The notes under the pieces: model-generated | Told to the model about the DNA's origin: nothing | Database searches by the model: none | What the model saw: the letters and a program-made list of their open reading frames with translations, nothing else | Made by a program: the position numbers and the translations under genes | Shown: one piece after another, positions 1 through 8,537 of the stretch | Numbering within the stretch: the stretch's first letter is position 1 | Layout: every line of letters starts with the position of its first letter | Assembly: GCA_014622685.1 (NCBI GenBank) | Contig: CP061275.1 | Location: forward strand, 248,001 to 312,000 | DNA from: Buchnera aphidicola (Pentalonia nigronervosa) | Lineage (GTDB): Bacteria > Pseudomonadota > Gammaproteobacteria > Enterobacterales > Enterobacteriaceae | Direction of reading: 5' to 3' | DNA length: 64,000 nt

Positions 1-667
1 GAGAGCTAAAAAAAGTACCAACTGCAGCCCATCCTAAATCACTTTCGTATTTTAAAGATGCACCCCATCCAGCATGATTTTGTTGAGATTCTGATCTATT
101 TTTAGTTTGATCTTGATATTGAACAGCAAAGCTTAAACCATCTATTAAACCAAAAACATCATCGTTGCGATAAGTAAATAAACTATTATTTCTACCAAGC
201 ATATAATTGTCATTATCTAAAAACAAACTATCTGCATGAATATATGGTGTACGTTGTACAAATTTTTCTGCATCGTGCATAATGCCATAATTTCGACCAT
301 AATCTATAGAACCCCAGGATCCATATTTAAAACCAGCATATCCTAATCGTATAGTATTAGGTTGTTGTTTATTAATTAATTCTTCAGGTCCAAAAAAACT
401 AGTACCATATTCAACCACTGCATAACTGGATAAATTATCGGTAATATTTATATTTCCGGATAAACCTACAATAGCGTTTGTATTATCATCATGCGAATTA
501 ATTTTAGTTGATGAAGCTTTATGAGATGCTTCGCGATTAGGATTTATGCTACCATATAACTCAAGTTTGTTACCATGTTTGTTTAACAATTCTAAAGCAT
601 TCACTGTACTACTACTAGTAGCTAATAACATAGGAATTATAACTGCCAACGATTTACGATTAATCAT
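1..667 (-). CDS. ompF: Outer-membrane porin OmpF/OmpC family, 3' end outside window
   Basis: Minus-strand open frame of 222 codons beginning with ATG at 667 and running off the window edge. It starts with a typical signal peptide (MINRKSLAVIIPMLLATSSS, cleavage likely after VNA, residue 24), followed by enterobacterial porin beta-strand sequence: LELYGSI, IRLGYAGFKYGSWGSIDYGR, NNSLFTYRNDDVFGLIDGL and FAVQYQDQ. The product would be a trimeric beta-barrel passing small hydrophilic solutes across the outer membrane. The neighbour asnS lies on the same strand upstream, the same adjacency as in E. coli. The family is certain; OmpF versus OmpC is by synteny. The C-terminal half cannot be judged here. 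Confidence 0.9.
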   Translation of the reverse strand, partial: MINRKSLAVIIPMLLATSSSTVNALELLNKHGNKLELYGSINPNREASHKASSTKINSHDDNTNAIVGLSGNINITDNLSSYAVVEYGTSFFGPEELINKQQPNTIRLGYAGFKYGSWGSIDYGRNYGIMHDAEKFVQRTPYIHADSLFLDNDNYMLGRNNSLFTYRNDDVFGLIDGLSFAVQYQDQTKNRSESQQNHAGWGASLKYESDLGWAAVGTFFSS

Positions 668-770
668 AATTTTTATACTACCTTTTAGTCAATAAAACTT
701 TAATTAATATTTTATATACAACTTTTTAAATTATTCTGATGTTGTTTTTTAACAAAAATAAAATTTTTAA

Positions 771-2171
771 TTATAAATTAAAATTGTTTGAAGTTCGCGG
801 AAACGGAGCAATATCTCTAATGTTTGAGATACCAGTCACATAAGAAATTAAACGTTCAAAACCCATTCCAAATCCTGAATGGGGTACAGTTCCATAACGA
901 CGCAAATCCCGATACCACCAATAATCTTCTTTTTTTAAACCTGATTCTAACAGACGTTGATCTAAAATCAAAATTCGTTCTTCACGTTGAGAGCCGCCAA
1001 TTAATTCTCCAACACCTGGAACTAATAAATCCATTGCTGCAACTGTTTTATTATCATTATTTAATCTCATATAAAACGCTTTTAATTCTTTCGGATAATT
1101 TTTAATTATTATAGGAATTTTAAAATATTGCTCTACAAGAAAACGCTCATGTTCAGAAGATAAATCAACACCAAAAAAAACAGATTGTTTAAATTTTTCT
1201 TTAAATCGTAATAAAATATTTATAACTTCTTTATATTCAACACGCACGAAATCTACTACCAATAATTTTTCTAAACGATGAATTGTATCATTGTTAAAAT
1301 ATTTGCTAATAAAACAAATCTCTGTCTGGCAATGCTTCAAAAGTGACTTGCATACATACTTTAACATGCACTCAGAAATATCAGATATTTCATTTAAATC
1401 TGAAAAAGCAGATTCAATCTCTAACATCCAAAATTCTGCTAAATGACGACTTGTATTAGAATTTTCTGCACGAAAAGTCGGTCCAAAAGTGTAGACTTTA
1501 GATAAAGAACAAGCATATGTTTCTAAATTTAATTGACCCGAAACGGTTAAAAAAGATTCTTTTCCAAAAAAATCTTTTTTAAAATCTACGGTGCCATTTT
1601 CACTTTTAGGAGTATGTTCTACATCTAATGTAGATACACGAAACATTGCACCAGTTCCTTCAGTATTCAATCCTGTAATTACAGGTGTCGGAACCCAATA
1701 ATAACCCCGTGTGTGAAGAAAATGATGTAACGATTGAAATACATTATGTCTTATTCGAGCTATTGATCCAATAATATTTGTTCTGGCGCGTAAATGTGAA
1801 AATTCTCTTAAATATTCCATACTGTGTTTTTTTGCAGACATCGGATAAGTATTTGCGTTTTCTACCCAGCCTAAAACTGTAATTTTTTTTGATACAATTT
1901 CGTATTTTTGCTCACTTCCAATTGATAAGGATAAATGCCCAAATACTACTATAGAACACCCAATTGTCAAACTTAAAATTTCTTCATAATAATTTTTCAA
2001 AGTATTGCAAGCAATAACTTGGATAGAATAAAAACACGAACCATCATAAACTGAAAGAAACGAAAAACCAGATTTTGAGTTTCTACGACTGCGTATCCAT
2101 CCACATACAGTAATTAAACTATTTACTGTGATATTGTCTTTATATATATCTGATACGGACACTATGTTCAT
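771..2171 (-). CDS. asnS: Asparaginyl-tRNA synthetase
   Basis: 466 residues, the same length as the E. coli enzyme. It charges tRNA-Asn with asparagine using ATP in the cytoplasm. The N-terminal OB-fold anticodon-binding domain (about residues 15-100, VCGWIRSRRNSKSGFSFLSV) is followed by a class II catalytic core: the motif 2 region FRAENSNTSRHLAEFWMLEI in the middle and motif 3 GFGMGFERL at 433-441. The C-terminus IRDIAPFPRTSNNFNL is also conserved. The ATG at 2171 gives a start equivalent to the E. coli one. ompF follows about 100 bases downstream on the same strand. Nothing looks degraded. Confidence 0.97.
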   Translation of the reverse strand: MNIVSVSDIYKDNITVNSLITVCGWIRSRRNSKSGFSFLSVYDGSCFYSIQVIACNTLKNYYEEILSLTIGCSIVVFGHLSLSIGSEQKYEIVSKKITVLGWVENANTYPMSAKKHSMEYLREFSHLRARTNIIGSIARIRHNVFQSLHHFLHTRGYYWVPTPVITGLNTEGTGAMFRVSTLDVEHTPKSENGTVDFKKDFFGKESFLTVSGQLNLETYACSLSKVYTFGPTFRAENSNTSRHLAEFWMLEIESAFSDLNEISDISECMLKYVCKSLLKHCQTEICFISKYFNNDTIHRLEKLLVVDFVRVEYKEVINILLRFKEKFKQSVFFGVDLSSEHERFLVEQYFKIPIIIKNYPKELKAFYMRLNNDNKTVAAMDLLVPGVGELIGGSQREERILILDQRLLESGLKKEDYWWYRDLRRYGTVPHSGFGMGFERLISYVTGISNIRDIAPFPRTSNNFNL

Positions 2172-2235
2172 AAATTATTTCCTTGTACATTATATATCAA
2201 ATAGATTGTTCTAAAAATTAACATATCCGTTATTT

Positions 2236-3404
2236 TTAAAAAATATTAAATTCTGTACGCAGGGAGTTTAAAAAATTTTGATCTACACGACATATTTTTC
2301 CAAAACTATCAGATATTTTATCTATCAGTTTATTATTGAGTTTGACTGATTTTACAACAGTATTCAAAGGTTTCATACATATAATATCGTACGTTTATTT
2401 TTATTTCTGATTCAAAAATAATGTTTATTTTATTTTTAGATTTTTTATAAATAAATATAATTTTTTAAAATTTTAAATTGTCTGAAAAATAAATTTTAGT
2501 ACGTGGATTAATTCCTAACATTTTGTAATATCGTCATTCTTTTTCATTCTATTTTATTGGATCTATAGAATTATGTCGAATGACTTTATAACAAAATAAT
2601 TAAAATAATTTGAAAATAAGCTTATTAAAATAAAAATCTGTTCAAAAAAGATAAATGATTTTCATATTGATATAACTGTATTTTTAATTCTAAAATTTGA
2701 CTATATTTTAAACTTTTACTAATCTGTTAATGAAATTAAAACCATTCATATCCTTGAGTGTGTAATGGTGATAAATTTAATATACGAATTATATGATAAT
2801 TACGTACCCCTATTTAAAACAACAGTTTTCTTATAGTATTTTAATGATCAAAGCTGTATGCACTATATGAAAATCTTTTTCTAGTACTAAATATATAATT
2901 TTTAAATGCGATCAATCTAACTTTTTATTTAATAAAAAACATTGTAAATTTTCATATAAAATGTTATACAATATTTTCAAAAATAAGTTCTAAAAAAGTG
3001 ACTATGATAAATTTTACTAATTAAAAACAACATCGGTGATTTTCATAAAATCACTACTTTTTATAATTCACTTACACAAATATTTAGTTTACCGTAATAA
3101 TTATTTAGTTTGCCTACAAAACATTATAGCGAAATTTCTTGAGCCAATGTAAAATATTCTTGCTTAAAAAATAGAAAAGAAGGAAAATACATGTATTTTT
3201 TATTACTTAAATATAAAACATCGTTTTAATTCTTTATTGCAATAAAATTAAAAAATAGTAACCTAAAATATTTGATTCTAAATCAATCGACTCAAAAACT
3301 ACATGAAGATTTTTATAACTGCAAAACATAGATTGCTATTTATAAAATTTGTATGCATCAGTATCAAGTACAATTGTTATTGTAGAATAATTATGTTATT
3401 TCAT
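2236..3404 (-). pseudogene. pncB: Decayed nicotinate phosphoribosyltransferase
   Basis: The gap between asnS and pyrD carries, on the minus strand, scattered fragments in correct order that match E. coli PncB. Near 3340-3404, VLDTDAYKF matches SLLDTDAYKLHMQQAVF. Near 2850-2910, STRKRFS matches GTRRRFS. Near 2740-2790, NLSPLHTQGYEWF matches SLTPMGTQAHEWF. Near 2490-2590, RHNSIDPIK and KMLGINPRTK match RHDSGDPVEW and EKLGIDPQSK. At 2236-2376, MKPLNTVVKSVKLNNKLIDK matches [20 protein letters not shown] through to the C-terminus. Fragments are separated by stops and frame changes. The span (1,169 bases) is close to the E. coli gene (about 1,200). asnS-pncB order is also as in E. coli. The last fragment is open for 46 codons but cannot encode the enzyme. 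Confidence 0.88.
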
Positions 3405-3657
3405 AATATATTTTATTTTGTTTTACGCGTTGTTAATACATAAAAATTATCTTATAAAATTACATTTTTATAAAAAAATAAAAAATATACGTAATATATT
3501 TTAATAAAAAATATTTTAAAAAAGCATTTGTTTATGTGTAAAAAATAATATGATGTATATAAAATAATCTTTCAATTCCGCTCATGTAACATTTATATGT
3601 CAGAAAATATGTTAAATTATATTCTATAAATGTAATTGCAATGAATAAAGAATTATA

Positions 3658-4669
3658 ATGTTGTATAATTTAATTCGTAAACTATTATTTTTAATTGACC
3701 CTGAATAAGCTCATATTTTAACGTTAAAATACTTAAATTCCAAAAAAGCACAATACTTAATAAATTTTTTATGTAATAATAAAAACAATGAAAAAACAAT
3801 ATGCATAGGATTAACATTTAATAATAAAATTGGTGTAGCAGCTGGGATAGATGAAAACGGAGAATACATAAATACTTTATCAAAATTAGGTTTTGGTTTT
3901 ATTGAAATTGGTACAGTGACACCATTACCACAATACGGCAATCCTAATCCAAGATTATTTAGAATAGACTCTGAGGAAGGAATAATTAACAGAATGGGAT
4001 TTAATAATCTTGGTATAGATAATTTAATTTAAAATATAAAAATCTCATTTTAAAGGAATCATTGGCATTAATATAGGAAAAAATCACACAACAAGTATTC
4101 AAAATGCAGTTTATGATTATCTGACATGCATAGAAAAAGTGTATATATATGCTAGTTATATCACAATTAACATTTCTTTACCAAATACAAAAAAATCTAA
4201 GAACACTACAACATGGATCATTACTTAATGATTTGTTGAGTCAAGTAAAAAAAACAAATAAAAATGTATAAAAAATATTTTAAATATACTCCTATTGTGA
4301 TTAAAATGTCTCCAGATTTATCACAGAAAGAATTACGTCATGTCGCAAATCAGTTAATTAAACGTAAAATAGACGGATTCATTGCAATAAATACTACATT
4401 AGAATTAGATAGACCACTAATTTTTAATTTAAATGATAAAATCGAAAAAGGTGGTATAAGTGGTGTACCTTTACAAAAAAAGTACAAATACAATTTTATT
4501 ATTATCAAAAATTTTCAAAGGTAAAATTCCAATTATTGGTGTTGGTGGAATTAATTCTACAACATCAGAAAAAGAAAAAATGTGATCAGGTGCATCATTA
4601 ATACAAATATGTTCTGGTTTAATATATCATGGTTCAAAATTAATCAAAAATATTATCGAAAAATTGTAA
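3658..4669 (+). pseudogene. pyrD: Broken dihydroorotate dehydrogenase (class 2)
   Basis: Full-length but disrupted copy of the quinone-linked enzyme that oxidises dihydroorotate to orotate. ATG at 3658 is followed by LYNLIRKLLFLIDPE (E. coli YYPFVRKALFQLDPE) and then an in-frame TAA at 3706. The same frame resumes with IGLTFNNKIGVAAGIDENGE, FIEIGTVTPLPQYGNPNPRL and INRMGFNNLGIDNL to a TAA at 4030. A +1 shift leads to GIIGINIGKNHTT and ITINISLPNT; another gives TPIVIKMSPDLSQKEL, RKIDGFIAINTTLE and GGISGVPLQ; another gives KIPIIGVGGINS, a TGA near 4583, and SGASLIQICSGLI. Total length 1,012 bases against about 1,011 in E. coli, so decay is by point changes and small indels, mostly near A runs. 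Too many lesions for one recoding event to rescue. Confidence 0.93.
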
Positions 4670-5613
4670 TGTCTTGATTTGAATTTTTAGTAATATTATA
4701 TATTTTCGAACATAAAAAATATATTTGTATTTTAAAATGCCAAAATTTTAAAAAATATGATTACAACTGAATCAAATGTAAAAAAACAAATTCTATTAAT
4801 TTTAGCATTTCTAAAACTCACTAAACAAAACAATATAAAATTTTATCTGACAATATGTGAAAATACAGTTTATTATCTTTAATAATACAAGAACTTGCCT
4901 AAAATCAGAAATACATATTGCTAAAATATTTTAATATACAACATAAAATACTAATTTAAATAAAGATATTGTCGTATAAAATGAAAAAAGTTTTAATCGT
5001 GTTAAACAAACGTATTATTCAACGATAGTTGTAGTACTCTAAATTTATTAAAAATATAATATATTGAATATATATCTTGAGTATTATATAATTTTCAATA
5101 CATAATTTATGTAATTAAGTCATTGTTATTTTAAAAAGATAAATAATTTAATAATAAAAATTTATATTTGTATAAAATATTATAAAAATATAAAATATAT
5201 ATGAAAATATCATAAAAACAACATCAAAATGCATTCTCTTAAAATATTTTAAAAAACATTCAAAAAATCATGTTTTCAATTTAAACAATTTTTTTATTGT
5301 CATACATATAAAAATATAACAATTGTTTATTTTATATCTATAAATAATTCATGCAAATATTTTTTTAAAACATTTATAAAAATTATGAAAAAACTATAAA
5401 TTCTTAATCAAACCAAAAAAGTTTATATATATACAACATGTTCAAAAAAAACTTTTTAAAATCTTTCTTTTAATAATGTTACAACCAGAATCTAAAATTT
5501 AAATAACGAAAAATATAAGCAATACATTCTCAATATATTTCGCCTCATGAAAAATAATCACACATGCAATATTTCTTTAAAAATTTTTTAAAAACATTAA
5601 GGACTGAAAATTT
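4670..5613. other. 944-bp gap without recognisable gene
   Basis: Extremely AT-rich, no open frame of useful length and no remnant I could identify on either strand. In E. coli several genes (zapC, ycbX, rlmKL) lie between pyrD and uup, so this is probably their fully eroded residue plus the uup promoter region. No clear hairpin or RNA gene seen. Confidence 0.5.
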
Positions 5614-7416
5614 ATGTCTCTAGTGAGCATTAAAGATGCCTATTTGTCATTTAATGATCTAAAAATATTTAAACAAACCGTATTACATATTCATGCCAAT
5701 GAAAGAATTTGCTTAATAGGAAATAATGGTGCTGGAAAATCTACACTTTTAAAAGTAATTAATAAAACGCAAGATTTAGATCATGGTCATGTAATTTACA
5801 AAAAAGATATAAAAATTGCATTTCTCAAACAAGAACATCCAAAAAATGTGAATATGTCTGTATATGATTTTATTGTTTCAGGATTATTAGAAAAAAATGC
5901 AAATAAAAAAAAAATAGATGTAAAAACCATTGCAGACGTTAATGCGATAATTGAAAAATTAAAATTAAAAAAAAACGATTTTTTATTTCATCTTTCTGGA
6001 GGATTATTAAGAAAAGCATCGATAGGGCATGTATTAATAGGAAAACCAGATGTTTTATTACTTGATGAACCAACTAATCATTTAGATATCAATACAATTG
6101 CATGGCTAGAAACAACTTTAAAAAAATTTTCAGGTAGTATATTGTTTACATCACATGACAGATCTTTTATTCAAAACGTATGTACTCGTATTATAGATCT
6201 TGATCGGGGTAAATTAATTTCGTGGCCTGGCGATTATCAAAATTTTATAAAATTAAAACACAAGAGTTGTCGTATTGAAAAAATCACAAAAAAATTATTC
6301 GATAAAAAACTAAAACAAGAAGAACAATGGCTTAGAAAAAGTACTAAGGCACGTACAACACGTAATGAAGGCAGGGTAAAAAATTTAAAAACGTTAAAAC
6401 AAAAATTTTTAGATTATAAAGAAAAAAAAGAATTAACGCACATTAATATTAATTATATTGAAAATTACAGAAAGAAAATCATTTTTAAACTACAAAATAT
6501 TTTTTTTTATATTAAAAATAAAATAATTATTAATAATTTTTCTTCCATTGTTCAACATGGTGATAAAATAGGACTAATCGGAGACAACGGATGTGGAAAA
6601 AGTACATTATTAAAAATAATAACACAAAAAATCCAACCAACAACAGGAGAAATACATTCCAAATTAGAACTAAAAATAGCATATTTTGATCAAAATAGAT
6701 CAATGTTAGACCCTAACAAATCTATTATTGATAATATATCTTATGGTCATGGCAAAATTTTTTTACATGGGAAAGAAATACATCTTGTAAGTTATCTAAA
6801 AAGTTTTTTATTTGAACCTTATCAATTAACATCATTAGTTAAAACACTATCCGGTGGAGAATGTAACAGATTACTGTTAGCACAGTTATTTTTAACTCCA
6901 AGCAATGTTTTAATCCTTGATGAACCTACAAACGATTTAGATTTAAATACCATGCAACTATTAGAAACTGCTATTATTAGTTATCAAGGAACGGTTTTAA
7001 TAGTTAGTCACGATAAAGAATTCATTAAAAAAACAGTACATAAGTATTGGTTATTTCAAAAAGATGGAACCATTATTGACTATATAGGTCAATATAATTT
7101 TTTTAAAATACCAACTACAAAAAAAAATATCTACAAAACTACATTGAAATTAAAAAATAATCAAAACAATCTTAATATACTTAAATTACAAAAAAAAAAT
7201 AAATGTTTTAAACATAAATTAAAAAAAATAATAAATGAAATAGAACAATTGGAATACGATATTACACAATTACAAGAAAAAACAAATACATTAAATTTTT
7301 TTAAACAGGACCAAAAAAAAATTTTACTAACATTAAACAATTTACGTCAGAAAGAAAAAAATCTGAAAGTAGCACTTGAAACATGGGAAAATTTAGAAAA
7401 AAAAAATTCGATATAA
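5614..7416 (+). CDS. uup: ABC-F family ATPase Uup
   Basis: 600 residues (E. coli Uup 635). Two ATP-binding cassettes are in tandem and there are no membrane segments, the ABC-F architecture of ribosome-associated ATPases. Cassette 1: Walker A GNNGAGKS at 36-43, signature LSGGLLRKA, Walker B LLLDEPTNHLD, switch TSHDRSF. A basic linker follows (EEQWLRKSTKARTTRNEGR). Cassette 2: Walker A GDNGCGKS near 323-330, signature LSGGECNRLLLA, Walker B LILDEPTNDLD, switch SHDKEF. The C-terminal 90 residues are Lys/Gln/Leu-rich and predicted coiled coil, as in Uup. Long A runs occur inside the gene but the frame is intact. It is convergent with trhO. Precise cellular role in the symbiont is unknown. Confidence 0.93.
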   Translation: MSLVSIKDAYLSFNDLKIFKQTVLHIHANERICLIGNNGAGKSTLLKVINKTQDLDHGHVIYKKDIKIAFLKQEHPKNVNMSVYDFIVSGLLEKNANKKKIDVKTIADVNAIIEKLKLKKNDFLFHLSGGLLRKASIGHVLIGKPDVLLLDEPTNHLDINTIAWLETTLKKFSGSILFTSHDRSFIQNVCTRIIDLDRGKLISWPGDYQNFIKLKHKSCRIEKITKKLFDKKLKQEEQWLRKSTKARTTRNEGRVKNLKTLKQKFLDYKEKKELTHININYIENYRKKIIFKLQNIFFYIKNKIIINNFSSIVQHGDKIGLIGDNGCGKSTLLKIITQKIQPTTGEIHSKLELKIAYFDQNRSMLDPNKSIIDNISYGHGKIFLHGKEIHLVSYLKSFLFEPYQLTSLVKTLSGGECNRLLLAQLFLTPSNVLILDEPTNDLDLNTMQLLETAIISYQGTVLIVSHDKEFIKKTVHKYWLFQKDGTIIDYIGQYNFFKIPTTKKNIYKTTLKLKNNQNNLNILKLQKKNKCFKHKLKKIINEIEQLEYDITQLQEKTNTLNFFKQDQKKILLTLNNLRQKEKNLKVALETWENLEKKNSI

Positions 7417-7421
7417 AATAA

Positions 7422-7447
7422 AAAATATTTTTTTCAAGAAATATTTT
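7422..7447. terminator. Possible bidirectional terminator, uup/trhO
   Basis: Inverted repeat AAAATATTT / AAATATTTT (loop of 8) followed by T runs on both strands, lying exactly where uup and trhO converge and overlapping the last trhO codons. All A-T stem, so weak. Confidence 0.3.
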
Positions 7448-8375
7448 TTTTCATACAATTTACAGAACAACAGTGATTATAATTAATTGAACAATATTTA
7501 CATTGAATAAATAATAAATGACATGGATCATAATTGCAATTTACATAGTTATCTGAAGGTTCTTTGCATTGTCGACAATGTGATAAAACATCATCTGAAA
7601 CTTTTTCACACATACGATGATCAAATACAAAATTGCTACCTTTAAATAAAATCGGAAAACCAATTTTTTTAGCAGTACGTACATAATTAATGATACCTCC
7701 TTCAATATGGTAAACATGTTTGAATCCATTAAAAATCATCCAAGCGCTGGCTTTTTCACAACGTATGCCACCTGTGCAATACAAAACTATTTTTTTATCT
7801 TTAGCATGTTGCATTAACTGAATTACATCTTTTAATTGTTGACGAAACGTCATACTTTTGATTTCTATAGCTTTTTCAAAATGACCAATGGCATATTCAT
7901 AAGAATTACGCATATCAACAAATATTGTTTCATTATCATTTAACATAGCATTCACTTGTTCAGCTTGAATATATTCTCCAACATGATTTGGATCAAATAA
8001 GGGATTGCAAATACCATCTTGAACAATTTTTTTCTTCACTTTAACACAAAGCAACCAAAACGATCTTGCACGGTTGTTTAATGATTTATTAATACGTAAA
8101 TTTCTTAATGATGGATGTAATGAATATAAAAACTCTTTCACCACATGATATGATCTTTGAAAAACACTTATTTGCGCATTGATACCTTCATGCGCAACAT
8201 ACACTCTACCTAAAACATGTTGTTTAAAAAAAAATTTATAAATTTCATCTCGAAAATACTGAGGATTATTAATAAAAAAATACTTATAAAAAGATATTGT
8301 TAATCGTAATTCATTTGTAAATAACATACGCTTTTTTAATTCTTTTCGAGATATCATATTATGTAAATTAGACAT
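7434..8375 (-). CDS. trhO: tRNA uridine-34 hydroxylase, rhodanese-like (YceA)
   Basis: 313 residues (E. coli TrhO 350; the missing part is the poorly conserved basic C-terminal tail). It hydroxylates U34 of certain tRNAs on the way to 5-carboxymethoxyuridine-type modifications. N-terminal region TISFYKYFFINNPQYFRDEI and FGRVY-like segment LGRVYVAHEGINAQISV, then a rhodanese domain (about 135-240) with the active loop YCTGGIRCEKASAW; its catalytic cysteine is near residue 200. The C-terminal cysteine-rich region (CRQCKEPSDNYVNC, CKYCSINYNHCC) is kept. The start ATG at 8375 has an AGGA about 12 bases upstream. The neighbours uup and valS are not functionally linked. Confidence 0.92.
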   Translation of the reverse strand: MSNLHNMISRKELKKRMLFTNELRLTISFYKYFFINNPQYFRDEIYKFFFKQHVLGRVYVAHEGINAQISVFQRSYHVVKEFLYSLHPSLRNLRINKSLNNRARSFWLLCVKVKKKIVQDGICNPLFDPNHVGEYIQAEQVNAMLNDNETIFVDMRNSYEYAIGHFEKAIEIKSMTFRQQLKDVIQLMQHAKDKKIVLYCTGGIRCEKASAWMIFNGFKHVYHIEGGIINYVRTAKKIGFPILFKGSNFVFDHRMCEKVSDDVLSHCRQCKEPSDNYVNCNYDPCHLLFIQCKYCSINYNHCCSVNCMKKNIS

Positions 8376-8537
8376 TAAAATAGCATTCCTTATAATAAAT
8401 TTTAAAAAAATTTATTTTATATAAAAATATATAAAAATAACATCAAAAAATCTCTTATATAACAAAATATTGTAAAATTTTTAAATGTCCCAATATTTAA
8501 AATGCACATACTAATAAATATAATTAACAAATATTTT

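Noticed and set aside
824..1105. Plus-strand open frame of 93 codons opposite asnS
   Set aside because: Antisense shadow of a well-conserved gene, with no recognisable domain.
2236..2376. A 46-residue open frame on the minus strand as a new small gene
   Set aside because: It matches the C-terminus of E. coli PncB and is preceded by further PncB fragments, so it is a relic.
7541..7729. Second open frame inside trhO
   Set aside because: Off-frame within a conserved gene with clear domains; no independent evidence.
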